Source: Sedimenticola sp.
GTDB taxonomy: Bacteria > Pseudomonadota > Gammaproteobacteria > Chromatiales > Chromatiaceae
DNA: 46,255 nucleotides
Direction of reading: 5' to 3'
Assembly (NCBI GenBank): GCA_026984735.1
Contig: JALSRN010000058.1
Coordinates: 1-46,255, forward strand
In this document: positions 34,855 through 43,184 of the stretch, one piece after another
Numbering within the stretch: the first letter of the stretch is position 1
How the letters are laid out: every line of letters starts with the position of its first letter
Notes under the pieces: model-generated
What the model saw: only the letters and a program-made list of their open reading frames with translations
Told to the model about the DNA's origin: nothing
Database searches by the model: none
Made by a program: the position numbers and the translations under genes

Positions 34855-35535
34855 ATGAAACGGCTCTCCCAGGAAAACAACTTCTACTATCTGTGCGGCG
34901 CTCTCGTTGCTCTTCTGTTCAGCAGCGCCGCCGCCGGCCAGTTTCCCGGAAGCTGGGGACAAGACCTCTTCTCGCTGGCGATCGTGCTCATGCTGCTGCT
35001 GAGCATCCGCAGTCTGCGGATCACCCCCACCTTGCGGCGCGTCACCCAGGGAATGGCGCTGGCCCTGCTCCTGCTGACGGTGGTGGCCCACCTTCGGAGC
35101 TCCCGCTTTCTCGATCTGCTCTCCCTCTTCCTGCTGTTCCTCTTCTTCGCCAGCGCCCTGCGCTCGGCGGCGCGGCTGGTCCTCTTCGTGGGGCGGGTGG
35201 ACGCCAACAAGATCGTCGGCTCCCTCTCCCTCTATCTGCTGCTGGGGCTGCTCTGGACCACCCTCTACCTGGCGCTGTTGGTAGTGGATCCCGATGCCTT
35301 CCACGGCATCGCTTTCAACACGTGGCGCGAGGCCTTTCCACGGCTGGCCTACTACAGCTTCGTCACCCTCACCACGCTGGGTTACGGCGACATCCTGCCC
35401 GCCAGCCGGCTGGCGGAGTTCTTCGCCTACATGGAGGCGGTCACGGGGATCTTCTACATAGCCATCGTGGTGGCCAGCCTGGTGAGCGTCGCGCTCAGGG
35501 AGATGCCGCCTCCTTCCCGGGGGAGGAAGCGGTGA
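34855..35535 (+). CDS. potassium channel-like membrane protein
   Basis: 226 residues from the ATG at 34855. About four N-terminal helices come first, then the pore unit: helix SLYLLLGLLWTTLYLALLVV, pore loop with the filter SFVTLTTLGYGDILP, and the last helix FFAYMEAVTGIFYIAIVVASLVS. The filter is TLGYG in place of the more common TVGYG. No RCK domain follows. The 3' end overlaps the WD40 gene on the other strand by 41 bp. Confidence 0.87.
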   Translation: MKRLSQENNFYYLCGALVALLFSSAAAGQFPGSWGQDLFSLAIVLMLLLSIRSLRITPTLRRVTQGMALALLLLTVVAHLRSSRFLDLLSLFLLFLFFASALRSAARLVLFVGRVDANKIVGSLSLYLLLGLLWTTLYLALLVVDPDAFHGIAFNTWREAFPRLAYYSFVTLTTLGYGDILPASRLAEFFAYMEAVTGIFYIAIVVASLVSVALREMPPPSRGRKR

Positions 35536-36484
35536 CGCCGCTCTCGGCGGAAAGCTTCCAGACCCGCACGCTGCCGTCGTCGGAGGTGCTGGCCGCCAGT
35601 CGCCCTCGGGGGCTCATCGCCACGTCTGCTCCGCAAAGATCGTGCTCCCCCAGCCGCAGGCGGGTGGCGCCGGTGGCCGGATCGAGAAGCAGCACCGAGC
35701 TGTCGGTCTGGCGGCTGATGCTCAGCAACCGCTGTCGCCCCTGATCCCAGGCCAACGCCTTGAGGATGCCATGGTGGTCGGTGGGAAGGATCTCCCGCTT
35801 TCCCGTCCGCAGATCCCAGCGGTAGAGCCGGAACCAACTGCCGCCATAGAGAAAACGGCCGGAAGGATCGAAGAGCAGCGAGCGCAGGTAGGCGGGTAGC
35901 GCGTCCAGCCGGCGGAAGCCGTCCTTCCCTTCCGGCCAGAGCCAGAGGTTGCCGCCGCGATCCGCGGCCGCCACCACTCCATGGGCGACGGCCAGTGCCG
36001 CGACCGAACTCCCGGAGGGCAGCCGCCGCTGAGAGGTCCGCCGCAATGCCGCGCTCCAGTGCAGCAGCCGGCCGTCGCGATGACCGCTCCAAAAACCGCG
36101 GTGATCCGCGTCCGGCGCCAACGCGGTCACCGGCGACCCCACGGCCCTCTCCGCCAGCCTGTCGCCGGCGCCGCTCCAGAGAATCAAGCGGCCGTCCCAA
36201 CCGCCGCTCACCAGCTTCTCATGGGGAAGGAAGAGCAGGCCGTTGACGCTCCCCCGATGACCCGTCCAGTGGCGCAGAAGCCGCCCGCCGGGCATCGCCC
36301 AGAGGTTGAGATCGCCCGCCAGGCCGGCCGAAGCCAGCCGCTTGCCGTCCAGGCTGAACGCCACCCGGCTGCCGCTGGAGTGGGCGTCCTGAAACAGCCA
36401 CAGCGGCGCCACGCCTTGCCGGCCCGCGCAAGCGGCGAGCAGCAAGCACAGCCCGAGCGCCCCCTGCCGGCTCCACGATAACAT
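35495..36484 (-). CDS. WD40-repeat lipoprotein
   Basis: 329 residues from the ATG at 36484 (GTG at 36487 and 36490 are alternatives). It has a lipoprotein signal with LLLAACAG. The rest is a beta-propeller of WD40-like blades, for example VAFSLDGKRLASAGLAGDLNLWAM, LVSGGWDGRLILWS, LLFDPSGRFLYGGSWFRLYRWDL and MSPRGRLAASTSDDGSVRVWKL. It is a likely scaffold facing the periplasm; no partner is evident. The C-terminus (SPGKEAASP) overlaps the channel gene. Confidence 0.85.
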   Translation of the reverse strand: MLSWSRQGALGLCLLLAACAGRQGVAPLWLFQDAHSSGSRVAFSLDGKRLASAGLAGDLNLWAMPGGRLLRHWTGHRGSVNGLLFLPHEKLVSGGWDGRLILWSGAGDRLAERAVGSPVTALAPDADHRGFWSGHRDGRLLHWSAALRRTSQRRLPSGSSVAALAVAHGVVAAADRGGNLWLWPEGKDGFRRLDALPAYLRSLLFDPSGRFLYGGSWFRLYRWDLRTGKREILPTDHHGILKALAWDQGRQRLLSISRQTDSSVLLLDPATGATRLRLGEHDLCGADVAMSPRGRLAASTSDDGSVRVWKLSAESGVTASSPGKEAASP

Positions 36485-36638
36485 CACCACACACTCCTTG
36501 GCGTTGACTCGGAGTCCATTCTATTTTTTCCCGCCCCGTTTCGCGACGGCCCGTCTGTTTTCCGCCACGCCGGGCGACGTGCCGCGCTTCTCGTCATGCT
36601 ATATTCCCCGGAACCTTGACAGACGCGGGGAGAATGCC

Positions 36639-36881
36639 ATGCACCTGTCCATCGGCGGTTTCGCGCCCGAGGCGACGGAAGAGGAGATCCGTGCCGCCCT
36701 GCAAGAGGCGGGCGTCCAGGTCGCCTCGGTGACCATCGAACCCGGCGAGGGGGAGCAGACGTTGGCGGTGGTGGACGTGGAGACGGACGAGACCGGCGCC
36801 AAGGCGCTGGCCGAGCGGATCAACGGCCGCATCTGGAACGGCCGCCGGCTGCGCGCGCGGGCCTTTCTGTTTCTCAAGTGA
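36639..36881 (+). CDS. small RRM-like RNA-binding protein
   Basis: 80 residues from the ATG at 36639, behind GGGGAGA. The fold reads beta-alpha-beta-beta-alpha-beta as in an RNA recognition motif: LSIGGFAPEATEEEIRAAL (RNP2 place), VASVTIEPGE, TLAVVDVETDETGAKALAERIN and a last strand RRLRARAFLF. The aromatic residues of RNP1 are missing, so RNA contact may differ. It overlaps gltS by GTGA and is probably co-transcribed with it. Confidence 0.75.
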   Translation: MHLSIGGFAPEATEEEIRAALQEAGVQVASVTIEPGEGEQTLAVVDVETDETGAKALAERINGRIWNGRRLRARAFLFLK

Positions 36882-38080
36882 GCGGAAATCTCCCCTTGGA
36901 GATCCGGCTGGAAGGGCTGGAAGTCATCATCGTCGCCATCCTGGTGCTTTGGCTGGGCATGGCGCTCACCCGCCGCCTTCCCTTTCTGGAGAAGAACAAC
37001 ATCCCCCTGGCGGTCACCGGCGGCATCCTTTGCAGTGCCCTGGTAGCGCTGGTGGCCAGTGTCTGGCAGGTGAAGATCACCTTCGCCATGGAGCTGCGCG
37101 ATCTCTTTCTGCTCTTCTTCTTCAGTACCATCGGCCTGGGCGCCAAACTCAAAACTCTGGCCGCTGGCGGCCGAACCCTGGCGCTGCTCACAGCGGTGGC
37201 GGCGGTGCTTCTGGTGCTGCAGAATCTCACTGGAGTGGGGCTGGCCAAGCTCATGGGTGCCCATCCAGGTTACGGCCTGCTCGGCGGCAGCATCTCCTTC
37301 GCCGGCGGCCACGGCACCGCCATCGCCTGGGGCGACGAGGCCGTGAAAGCAGGCTTGAAGGGAGGGCGGGAGTTCGGTATCGCCTGCGCCACCTTCGGCC
37401 TCATCGCCGGCGGTCTCATCGGCGGCCCCATTGGCGGCTGGCTGATCGAGAAGCACCGTCTGCGGCCGGAGAATGCGGAGGAAAATGGCGGCTCCCTGGA
37501 AGAAAAGCCATGCCGTGAGATCCGTGTGGAAGAGGTGCTGGGCACCCTTCTGGCGCTCGCGGTCTGTGTCACCGCCGGCGACTTGGTGAACCGGTTTCTC
37601 TCCTTGAAAGGGCTGGCGCTGCCCGGCTTCCTCACCGCCATGATGGTGGGCATCGCCATCACCAACGCGGCGGATTTTCTGAACGAGCCGCTGAGCAGGC
37701 CGGCCATCGACCGGGCCAACGAGCTGAGTCTGCAGCTCTTCCTGGCCATGAGCCTGATGAGCATGGACCTGCTCTCTCTCGCCTCGGCCGCCGGCGGCAT
37801 TTTCGTGGTGGTGGTGGGCCAGATGCTGGTGATGACCCTGGTGGTGGTCTATCTGGTGTTCCGCATCACCGGCCGCAACTACGATTCGGCGGTGATGGCG
37901 GCGGGTTTCGCGGGACTGGGACTGGGCGCCACACCGGTGGCCATCGCCAACATGACCGCGGTAACCCGCAAATATGGTCCTTCCCCCCGTGCCTTTCTGG
38001 TGATCCCCCTCATCGGCGCTTTCTTCATCGACCTGCTCAACGCCGTGGTGATCAAATTTTTTCTGGTCTGGCTAGGTTGA
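36878..38080 (+). CDS. gltS: sodium/glutamate symporter
   Basis: 400 residues from a GTG overlapping the upstream stop. There are about ten to twelve helices with two inverted halves. GltS landmarks are GGSISFAGGHGTAIAWGD in the first half and AGFAGLGLGATPVAIANMTAVTRKYGPSPRAFLVIPLIGAFFIDLLN in the second (shown as family-typical stretches). It carries out Na+-dependent L-glutamate uptake in the inner membrane. The loop between halves is charged (KHRLRPENAEENGG). Confidence 0.93.
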   Translation: MSGNLPLEIRLEGLEVIIVAILVLWLGMALTRRLPFLEKNNIPLAVTGGILCSALVALVASVWQVKITFAMELRDLFLLFFFSTIGLGAKLKTLAAGGRTLALLTAVAAVLLVLQNLTGVGLAKLMGAHPGYGLLGGSISFAGGHGTAIAWGDEAVKAGLKGGREFGIACATFGLIAGGLIGGPIGGWLIEKHRLRPENAEENGGSLEEKPCREIRVEEVLGTLLALAVCVTAGDLVNRFLSLKGLALPGFLTAMMVGIAITNAADFLNEPLSRPAIDRANELSLQLFLAMSLMSMDLLSLASAAGGIFVVVVGQMLVMTLVVVYLVFRITGRNYDSAVMAAGFAGLGLGATPVAIANMTAVTRKYGPSPRAFLVIPLIGAFFIDLLNAVVIKFFLVWLG

Positions 38081-38222
38081 GTCCCAAGGATTTCGAGTCT
38101 TCGGAAAAACTCCCTCTCAACGGGAAAACGGTTGGTCACACCTGGCCCAGAAGGCGTAGCCTTCGTCGGAGAACGCCAGATCGAGGCGTACCGGGAGGCG
38201 GAAGGTCATGGCGCGAGCGTTC

Positions 38223-38525
38223 TCAGCTCCGCCCTCCGCCCTTGCGCAGCGGCTTGCCCTTGGCCGCCCGCTTTTTGCGCGCCTCCTTGGGATCGGCGAT
38301 CAAAGGCCGGTAGATCTCCACCCGGTCGCCCGGATAGAGCACCGCATCGAGCTTGGTCGCCTTGCCGAAGACCCCCACCTTGGTCTTGGCAAGGTCGATC
38401 TCGGGATGAAGTTCGAGAATGCCGGAACGCTTGATGGCCTCCCGCACCGTCATTCCGGGCTCTCCCTCCACCACCCGGACGATCTGTTCGTGCGGCAACG
38501 CATAGGCCACTTCCACCTGAATCAT
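38223..38525 (-). CDS. ratB: RnfH/RatB-family (UPF0125) ubiquitin-like protein
   Basis: 100 residues. It begins MIQVEVAYALPHEQIVRVVE and has the family region EIDLAKTKVGVFGKATKLDAVLYPGDRVEIYRPLIADPKEARKKRA with a basic end. A beta-grasp fold of the RnfH group is expected. The function is unclear; in E. coli it is paired with RatA. The start overlaps the ratA stop (ATGA). Confidence 0.92.
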   Translation of the reverse strand: MIQVEVAYALPHEQIVRVVEGEPGMTVREAIKRSGILELHPEIDLAKTKVGVFGKATKLDAVLYPGDRVEIYRPLIADPKEARKKRAAKGKPLRKGGGRS

Positions 38526-38965
38526 GACTTTTCCCTCCGTGCCAGCTCCGCGGCACGCTTGCAAAACGCATCCACCAGCGAGTTGGCGATCTGGCCGAAC
38601 ACCACCCCGAACGCCTTGTCCATCAAACCGCTGGAAAACTCGAACTCCAGCACCAGCGACACCTTGCAGGCGTCCTCCCGCAGCTCGGTGAACTCCCAGG
38701 CGCCTTCCAGCTTGCGGAAAGGCCCCTCTTTCAAGGCGATCTCCATGCGATGATACGGGAAAAGCCGGTTGCAGGTGGCGAAGGCGCGGGTGACGCCCGC
38801 CTTGGAGACCACGATCTCGCCGCACAGCCGCTCCTCGTCGCGGGAGAGCAGCCGGGCATCTTTGCACCAGGGGAGAAACTCGGGGTAGGACTCCACGTCG
38901 CAGACGATGTCGTAGAGCATGCGCGCCGGGTACGGTACCAGCGCCGACTTCTCCACCACCGCCAT
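38522..38965 (-). CDS. ratA: RatA/Coq10-like START-domain protein
   Basis: 147 residues. The N-terminus VEKSALVPYPARMLYDIVCDVESYPEFLPWC is the clear signature of the RatA (YfjG) group, followed by RDEERLCGEIVVSKAG and a last long helix with DAFCKRAAEL. In E. coli RatA was reported to block 70S subunit joining, and homologues bind quinones as Coq10. In E. coli ratA sits divergent to smpB; here a symporter gene lies between them. Confidence 0.93.
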   Translation of the reverse strand: MAVVEKSALVPYPARMLYDIVCDVESYPEFLPWCKDARLLSRDEERLCGEIVVSKAGVTRAFATCNRLFPYHRMEIALKEGPFRKLEGAWEFTELREDACKVSLVLEFEFSSGLMDKAFGVVFGQIANSLVDAFCKRAAELARREKS

Positions 38966-40488
38966 CAGGCGCGCCCCACCTCACGGTCCAGCTCGCCGCT
39001 GCGCAGCTTCTCCAGATAAGTGTCCAGCCGCCGTTTCACCCGCCCGCTCAACGCATAGAGCGCGAAGAAGTTGGGGAAGGCCATAGAGAGCAGCAACAGG
39101 TCGGAAAAGTCGAGCACCGCCGAGGCGCTGCCGATGGAACCGGCCACGATCACCAGCACATAGAGGATGCGGTAGATCATGGAGAAACGCTCTCCAAAGA
39201 GATAGGTCCAGCACCGCTCCCCATAGTAGGACCAGGAGATCATGGTGCTGTAGGCGAAGAGCACCACCGAGATCGAGAGAATCACCGGAAACCAGGAGAT
39301 CTGACTGCCGAAGGCCTTGGAGGTGAGCGCCGCCCCCTGGTTGGAGGCGATGAGTTCGGCGTACTGGCCGTTCTGGTCGTAGACGCCGGTGATGATGATC
39401 ACCAGGGCGGTCATGGTGCAGATCACCACGGTGTCGATGAAAGGCTCCATGAGCGCCACGATGCCCTGGCGCACCGGATAGGGGGTGCGCGCCGTGGAGT
39501 GGGCGATGGCCGCCGAGCCGATGCCTGCCTCGCTGGAGAAGGCCGCTCGCTTGAAGCCCTGCACCATCACGCCCACCAGACCGCCGATCCCCGCTTTCAG
39601 GCTGAAGGCGCTGGAGACGATGAGCGCCAGCACCTCCGGCACCCGCTCCGCGTTGGAGATGAGGATCCACCCCGCCGCCAGCAGATAGATGGCCACCATG
39701 GTGGGCACCACCGCCTCGGCCACGTGGGCGATGCGGCGGATACCGCCGATGATCACCACCCCCACCAGGAAGGCCATCACCAGGCCGTAGAGCCAGGGCT
39801 CCTCGGCGAAGAGGGCGATCTCCTGTTTCACCGCCGAGAGCGACTGGCTCACCTGGAAGGCGTTGCCGCCGCCCAGCGAGGCGCCGATGGTGAGCAGAGA
39901 GAAGAGCACCGCCAGCACCCGGCCGACCCTTCTCCAGCCAAGCTCCGCGAAACCGCGGGAGAGGTACTCCATGGCGCCGCCCATCACGTGGCCGTCGGGC
40001 CGGATCTCTCGATACATCTGCGCCAGCGACGCCTCGGTGAACTTGGTGGTCATCCCCAGCAATCCCGCCACGATCATCCAGAAGGTGGCGCCGGGACCGC
40101 CGATGCCCACGGCGATGGCCACCCCGGCGATGTTGCCCAACCCCACCGTGGCCGAGAGCGCCGCGGTGAGCGCCTGGAAGGGGGTCACCTCCCCCACGTC
40201 GTCGGGACGGCTGTAACGGCCTCGCAAAACGGCGATGGAGTGCCCCACCAGGCGGAAGTTGATGAACCCCATGCGCACCGTAAGATAGACCGCCCCCACC
40301 ACCAGCCAGGCGACGATGAAGGGAAACTCTCCTTCTCCCGGCCAGATGTCGTAGAAGAGAAAACCGGCCAGAAAGCCGTTGAGCCGCCCCAGCAGCTGGT
40401 TGAGCAGGCCGGCCGCCGCCTCCTCTTGACCGGCGAGGGCGAGAGGCGCGAACGCCGCCAGGCAAAGTGTCGCGAACGCTCTTTTCAC
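38965..40488 (-). CDS. alanine/glycine:cation symporter (AGCS family)
   Basis: 507 residues. It has an N-terminal signal-like helix (MKRAFATLCLAAFAPLALAG) then some ten helices. AGCS landmarks are FQALTAALSATVGLGNIAGVAIAVGIGGPGATFWM, GVMVQGFKRAAFSSEAGIGSAAIAHS and MISWSYYGERCWTYLFG. It takes up alanine or glycine with Na+ across the inner membrane. The stop shares a base with the ratA start region, so they may be one transcript. It is 58 bp from the divergent smpB start. Confidence 0.93.
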   Translation of the reverse strand: MKRAFATLCLAAFAPLALAGQEEAAAGLLNQLLGRLNGFLAGFLFYDIWPGEGEFPFIVAWLVVGAVYLTVRMGFINFRLVGHSIAVLRGRYSRPDDVGEVTPFQALTAALSATVGLGNIAGVAIAVGIGGPGATFWMIVAGLLGMTTKFTEASLAQMYREIRPDGHVMGGAMEYLSRGFAELGWRRVGRVLAVLFSLLTIGASLGGGNAFQVSQSLSAVKQEIALFAEEPWLYGLVMAFLVGVVIIGGIRRIAHVAEAVVPTMVAIYLLAAGWILISNAERVPEVLALIVSSAFSLKAGIGGLVGVMVQGFKRAAFSSEAGIGSAAIAHSTARTPYPVRQGIVALMEPFIDTVVICTMTALVIIITGVYDQNGQYAELIASNQGAALTSKAFGSQISWFPVILSISVVLFAYSTMISWSYYGERCWTYLFGERFSMIYRILYVLVIVAGSIGSASAVLDFSDLLLLSMAFPNFFALYALSGRVKRRLDTYLEKLRSGELDREVGRA

Positions 40489-40546
40489 GATGACTCCTCG
40501 GTGATGCGGTTCTCAATCCTTGGTGGCAAAGGGTACAATTATACTC

Positions 40547-41032
40547 ATGGCCAAAAAGAGCAAAAACAAAAAGAAGGGCGCGCCAGGCAGCACCATCGCC
40601 ATCAACAAAACCGCGAAACACGACTACTTCATCGAGCAGCGTTTCGAGGCGGGCATCGCGCTGGAGGGGTGGGAAGTGAAGAGCCTGCGGGAGAACCGGG
40701 TCAATCTCAAAGAGGCCTACGTGTTGGTGAAAGACGACGAATTGTGGCTCTTCGGGGCGCACATCACGCCGCTTGCCACCGCCTCCACCCACGTGCGGCC
40801 GGATCCGCTGCGCACCCGCAAGCTGCTCATGCACCGGCAGGAGATCGACCGCCTGCGCGGGCTGGTGGAACGCAAGGGCTACACCCTGGTGCCCGTGGCC
40901 ATGTACTGGAAGAAGGGGCGCGCCAAGGTGGAGATCGGCCTGGCCAAAGGCAAGAAGCTGCACGACAAGCGGGCCACCGCCAAAGAGCGCGACTGGCAGC
41001 GCGAGAAGGCGCGCATCATGAAGAGGGGCTGA
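40547..41032 (+). CDS. smpB: SsrA-binding protein
   Basis: 161 residues from the ATG at 40547. Key parts are [40 protein letters not shown], the tmRNA-binding face, and the C-terminal helix [23 protein letters not shown] that probes the empty mRNA channel. It works with tmRNA in ribosome rescue. A TATACT at 40539-40545 is too close to the start to be its -10, so the promoter is likely further upstream or shared with the divergent gene. Confidence 0.96.
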   Translation: MAKKSKNKKKGAPGSTIAINKTAKHDYFIEQRFEAGIALEGWEVKSLRENRVNLKEAYVLVKDDELWLFGAHITPLATASTHVRPDPLRTRKLLMHRQEIDRLRGLVERKGYTLVPVAMYWKKGRAKVEIGLAKGKKLHDKRATAKERDWQREKARIMKRG

Positions 41033-41055
41033 CCCCCGCAACCGGTCAGGAAGAG

Positions 41056-41961
41056 ATGAACATGGACCAACAACTCATCGAGGTGGACGGCGAGCGGCTC
41101 ACCGTCGCCGAACTCATCGACCGCTACCATCACGCCCTGGATGCGGAGAAACGGCTCAAGAAGGAGGCGCGCAAGGCGTTGCGCCGCCGCCGGCGGGAAC
41201 AGGCGCTCAAACCCTACCAAGCGGAGCTGATCCGCATGCAGAACTACCTGGAAGAGACCGGCAGGCGGATGATCATCCTCTTCGAAGGACGCGACGCCTC
41301 GGGCAAGGGCGGCACCATCCGCCGGGTCACCCGCTACATGAACGAGAAGCACTACCGCGTGGTGGCGCTGGGCAAGCCCACCAACGAGCAGCGCAGCCAG
41401 TGGTTCTTCCAACGGTACGTCACTCACTTCCCGCGCGGCGGCGAAGTGGTGCTCTTCGACCGCAGCTGGTACAACCGCGCCATGGTGGAGCCGGTGTTCG
41501 GCTTCTGCACCCCCGAGGAGTACAAGAACTTCATGCGCGGCGTCACCGGCTTCGAGAAGGACCTGGTGCGCCAGGGCACCATCCTGGTGAAGCTCTATTT
41601 CAGCGTCACCAAGGAGGAGCAGGCGCGCCGCTTCGAGCGGCGACGCACCGACCCCTTGCGCCAGTGGAAACTGAGCGAGGTGGACCTCCAGGCCCAGGAG
41701 CGGTGGGACGACTTCACCACCCAGAAGTACGAGATGCTCAGGAAGACACACACCACCCACGCCCCCTGGACGGTGATCCGCTCCAACGACAAGCACCTCG
41801 CGCGGCTCAACGCCATGAAGGTGATCCTCAACGCCGTTCCCTACGACCGTGGGGGTAGCGACCTCGATTTCGTTCCCGATCCGGACATCGTCCTGTCGGG
41901 CGCGCGCGAAGTGGAGCTGATGGAGGCGGAGCGGCTGCGCAGCGGCAAGTTCACCGCATGA
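41056..41961 (+). CDS. ppk2: second polyphosphate kinase 2 (PPK2)
   Basis: 301 residues from the ATG at 41056 (41062 is an alternative). Walker A is LFEGRDASGKGGTIRRV, and the hallmark VLFDRSWYNRAMVEPVFGFC follows. RWDDFTTQKYEMLRKTHTTHAPWTVIRSNDK closes the core. An N-terminal basic helix (KRLKKEARKALRRRRREQAL) precedes. It keeps the same motifs as the enzyme at 15562-16455 but differs across most of the rest. It overlaps maf by 4 bp. Confidence 0.93.
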   Translation: MNMDQQLIEVDGERLTVAELIDRYHHALDAEKRLKKEARKALRRRRREQALKPYQAELIRMQNYLEETGRRMIILFEGRDASGKGGTIRRVTRYMNEKHYRVVALGKPTNEQRSQWFFQRYVTHFPRGGEVVLFDRSWYNRAMVEPVFGFCTPEEYKNFMRGVTGFEKDLVRQGTILVKLYFSVTKEEQARRFERRRTDPLRQWKLSEVDLQAQERWDDFTTQKYEMLRKTHTTHAPWTVIRSNDKHLARLNAMKVILNAVPYDRGGSDLDFVPDPDIVLSGAREVELMEAERLRSGKFTA

Positions 41962-42533
41962 GGCTGGTGCTCGCCTCCACCTCCCCTTTCCGCCGGACGC
42001 TGCTGGAGAGGCTGCGGCTTCCCTTCGAGACGGCCGCCCCGGCGGTGGAGGAACAGCCCCGCCCCGGCGAAACGCCCGCGGAGCTGGCGCGGCGGTTGGC
42101 GGAAGCCAAGGCGCGGGCCGTGGCGGAGCGCTTTTCCGAAGCCCTGGTCATCGGTTCGGACCAGGTGGCCTGCCTGGACGAAGAGATTCTCGGCAAGCCG
42201 GGCGACGCGGAGCGGGCGGTGGCGCAGCTCGAGGCCATGAACGGGCGGCGCGTCACTTTTCACACCGGGCTCTGCCTCGTCAACAGCCGCACCGGGAGGG
42301 CGCAGGTGGCCTGCGAGGACTTTCACGTCCATTTCCGCCGACTCTCGCAAGCGCAGATCCGCCGCTACGTGGAGAAGGAGCGGCCTTTCCAGTGCGCCGG
42401 GAGCTTCAAATCGGAGGGCTACGGCATCGTTCTCTTCCGCCGCCTCGAGGGAGACGACCCCAATGCGTTGATCGGCCTGCCCTTGATCCGCCTGGTGGAG
42501 ATGCTGGCGGCGGAAGGGGTGGAACTACCCTGA
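41958..42533 (+). CDS. Maf-type nucleotide pyrophosphatase, YceF group
   Basis: 191 residues. The Maf beginning LVLASTSPFRRTLLERL is clear, followed by VIGSDQVACLDEEILGKPG, the YceF-type VTFHTGLCL and CAGSFKSEGYGIVLFRRLEGDDPNALIGLPLIRL. YceF enzymes hydrolyse m7GTP and related modified nucleotides. E. coli also keeps yceF near rluC and rne. The 3' end overlaps the HAD gene by 9 bp. Confidence 0.94.
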   Translation: MRLVLASTSPFRRTLLERLRLPFETAAPAVEEQPRPGETPAELARRLAEAKARAVAERFSEALVIGSDQVACLDEEILGKPGDAERAVAQLEAMNGRRVTFHTGLCLVNSRTGRAQVACEDFHVHFRRLSQAQIRRYVEKERPFQCAGSFKSEGYGIVLFRRLEGDDPNALIGLPLIRLVEMLAAEGVELP

Positions 42534-43184
42534 AGCGGGCCGCCGGCCCAGCCACTCCGGCAGGTCGCCGAGGCGGGGCAACACCTCCAGCGCCCCCGCC
42601 GCCCGCAGCCGCTCCGGCGGGTGGACCCCATGCTCCACTCCCACCGCCGGCACGCCGGCGTTGGCCGCCATCCGCATGTCGAACTCGGTGTCGCCCACCA
42701 CCAGCGCCGCCTCCGGCTCCCTGCCCGCGTATTCGAGAATCTCCAGCAGCATCTGCGGATGGGGCTTGGAGCGGGTCTCGTCGGCGCAACGGCTGGTCAG
42801 AAAGAGATCCGCCAAGCCGGTGTGCGCGAGCTCCTTCTCCAGGCCGCGGCGGCTCTTGCCGGTGGCCACCGCCAGCAGATAACCCGCCTCCGCCAGCTCC
42901 TCCAGCAGCTCGCGGGCGCCGGGGAAGAGTTCGGAGCGGACCTGCTCGTCACCCAGAAAACGGCGGCGGTAGGCGGCGGCCAGCCGCTCCACCGTCTCCG
43001 CGCCAGCCTCGGGAAAGAGATCGGCCAGCGCCTCCCTCAGCCCCAATCCGATCACCTCCCGGGCACGAACCGCGGAGGGCGCCGGCAAGCCGAGATCGCG
43101 GGCGGCCTGCTGCAGACAGGCGACGATGCGCCTCTCGGAGTCCATGAGCGTTCCATCCCAGTCGAAGACGATCAGTTCAGTCAT
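42525..43184 (-). CDS. HAD-family phosphatase (phosphoglycolate phosphatase-like)
   Basis: 219 residues. The HAD motifs are complete: motif I VFDWDGTLMDS, motif II AVATGKS, motif III Lys in SKPHP and motif IV VGDTEFDM. A helical cap lies between I and II. The substrate is not known, and phosphoglycolate is only one option. In Pseudomonas the same gene follows rluC. It overlaps rluC by 8 bp. Confidence 0.92.
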   Translation of the reverse strand: MTELIVFDWDGTLMDSERRIVACLQQAARDLGLPAPSAVRAREVIGLGLREALADLFPEAGAETVERLAAAYRRRFLGDEQVRSELFPGARELLEELAEAGYLLAVATGKSRRGLEKELAHTGLADLFLTSRCADETRSKPHPQMLLEILEYAGREPEAALVVGDTEFDMRMAANAGVPAVGVEHGVHPPERLRAAGALEVLPRLGDLPEWLGRRPASG

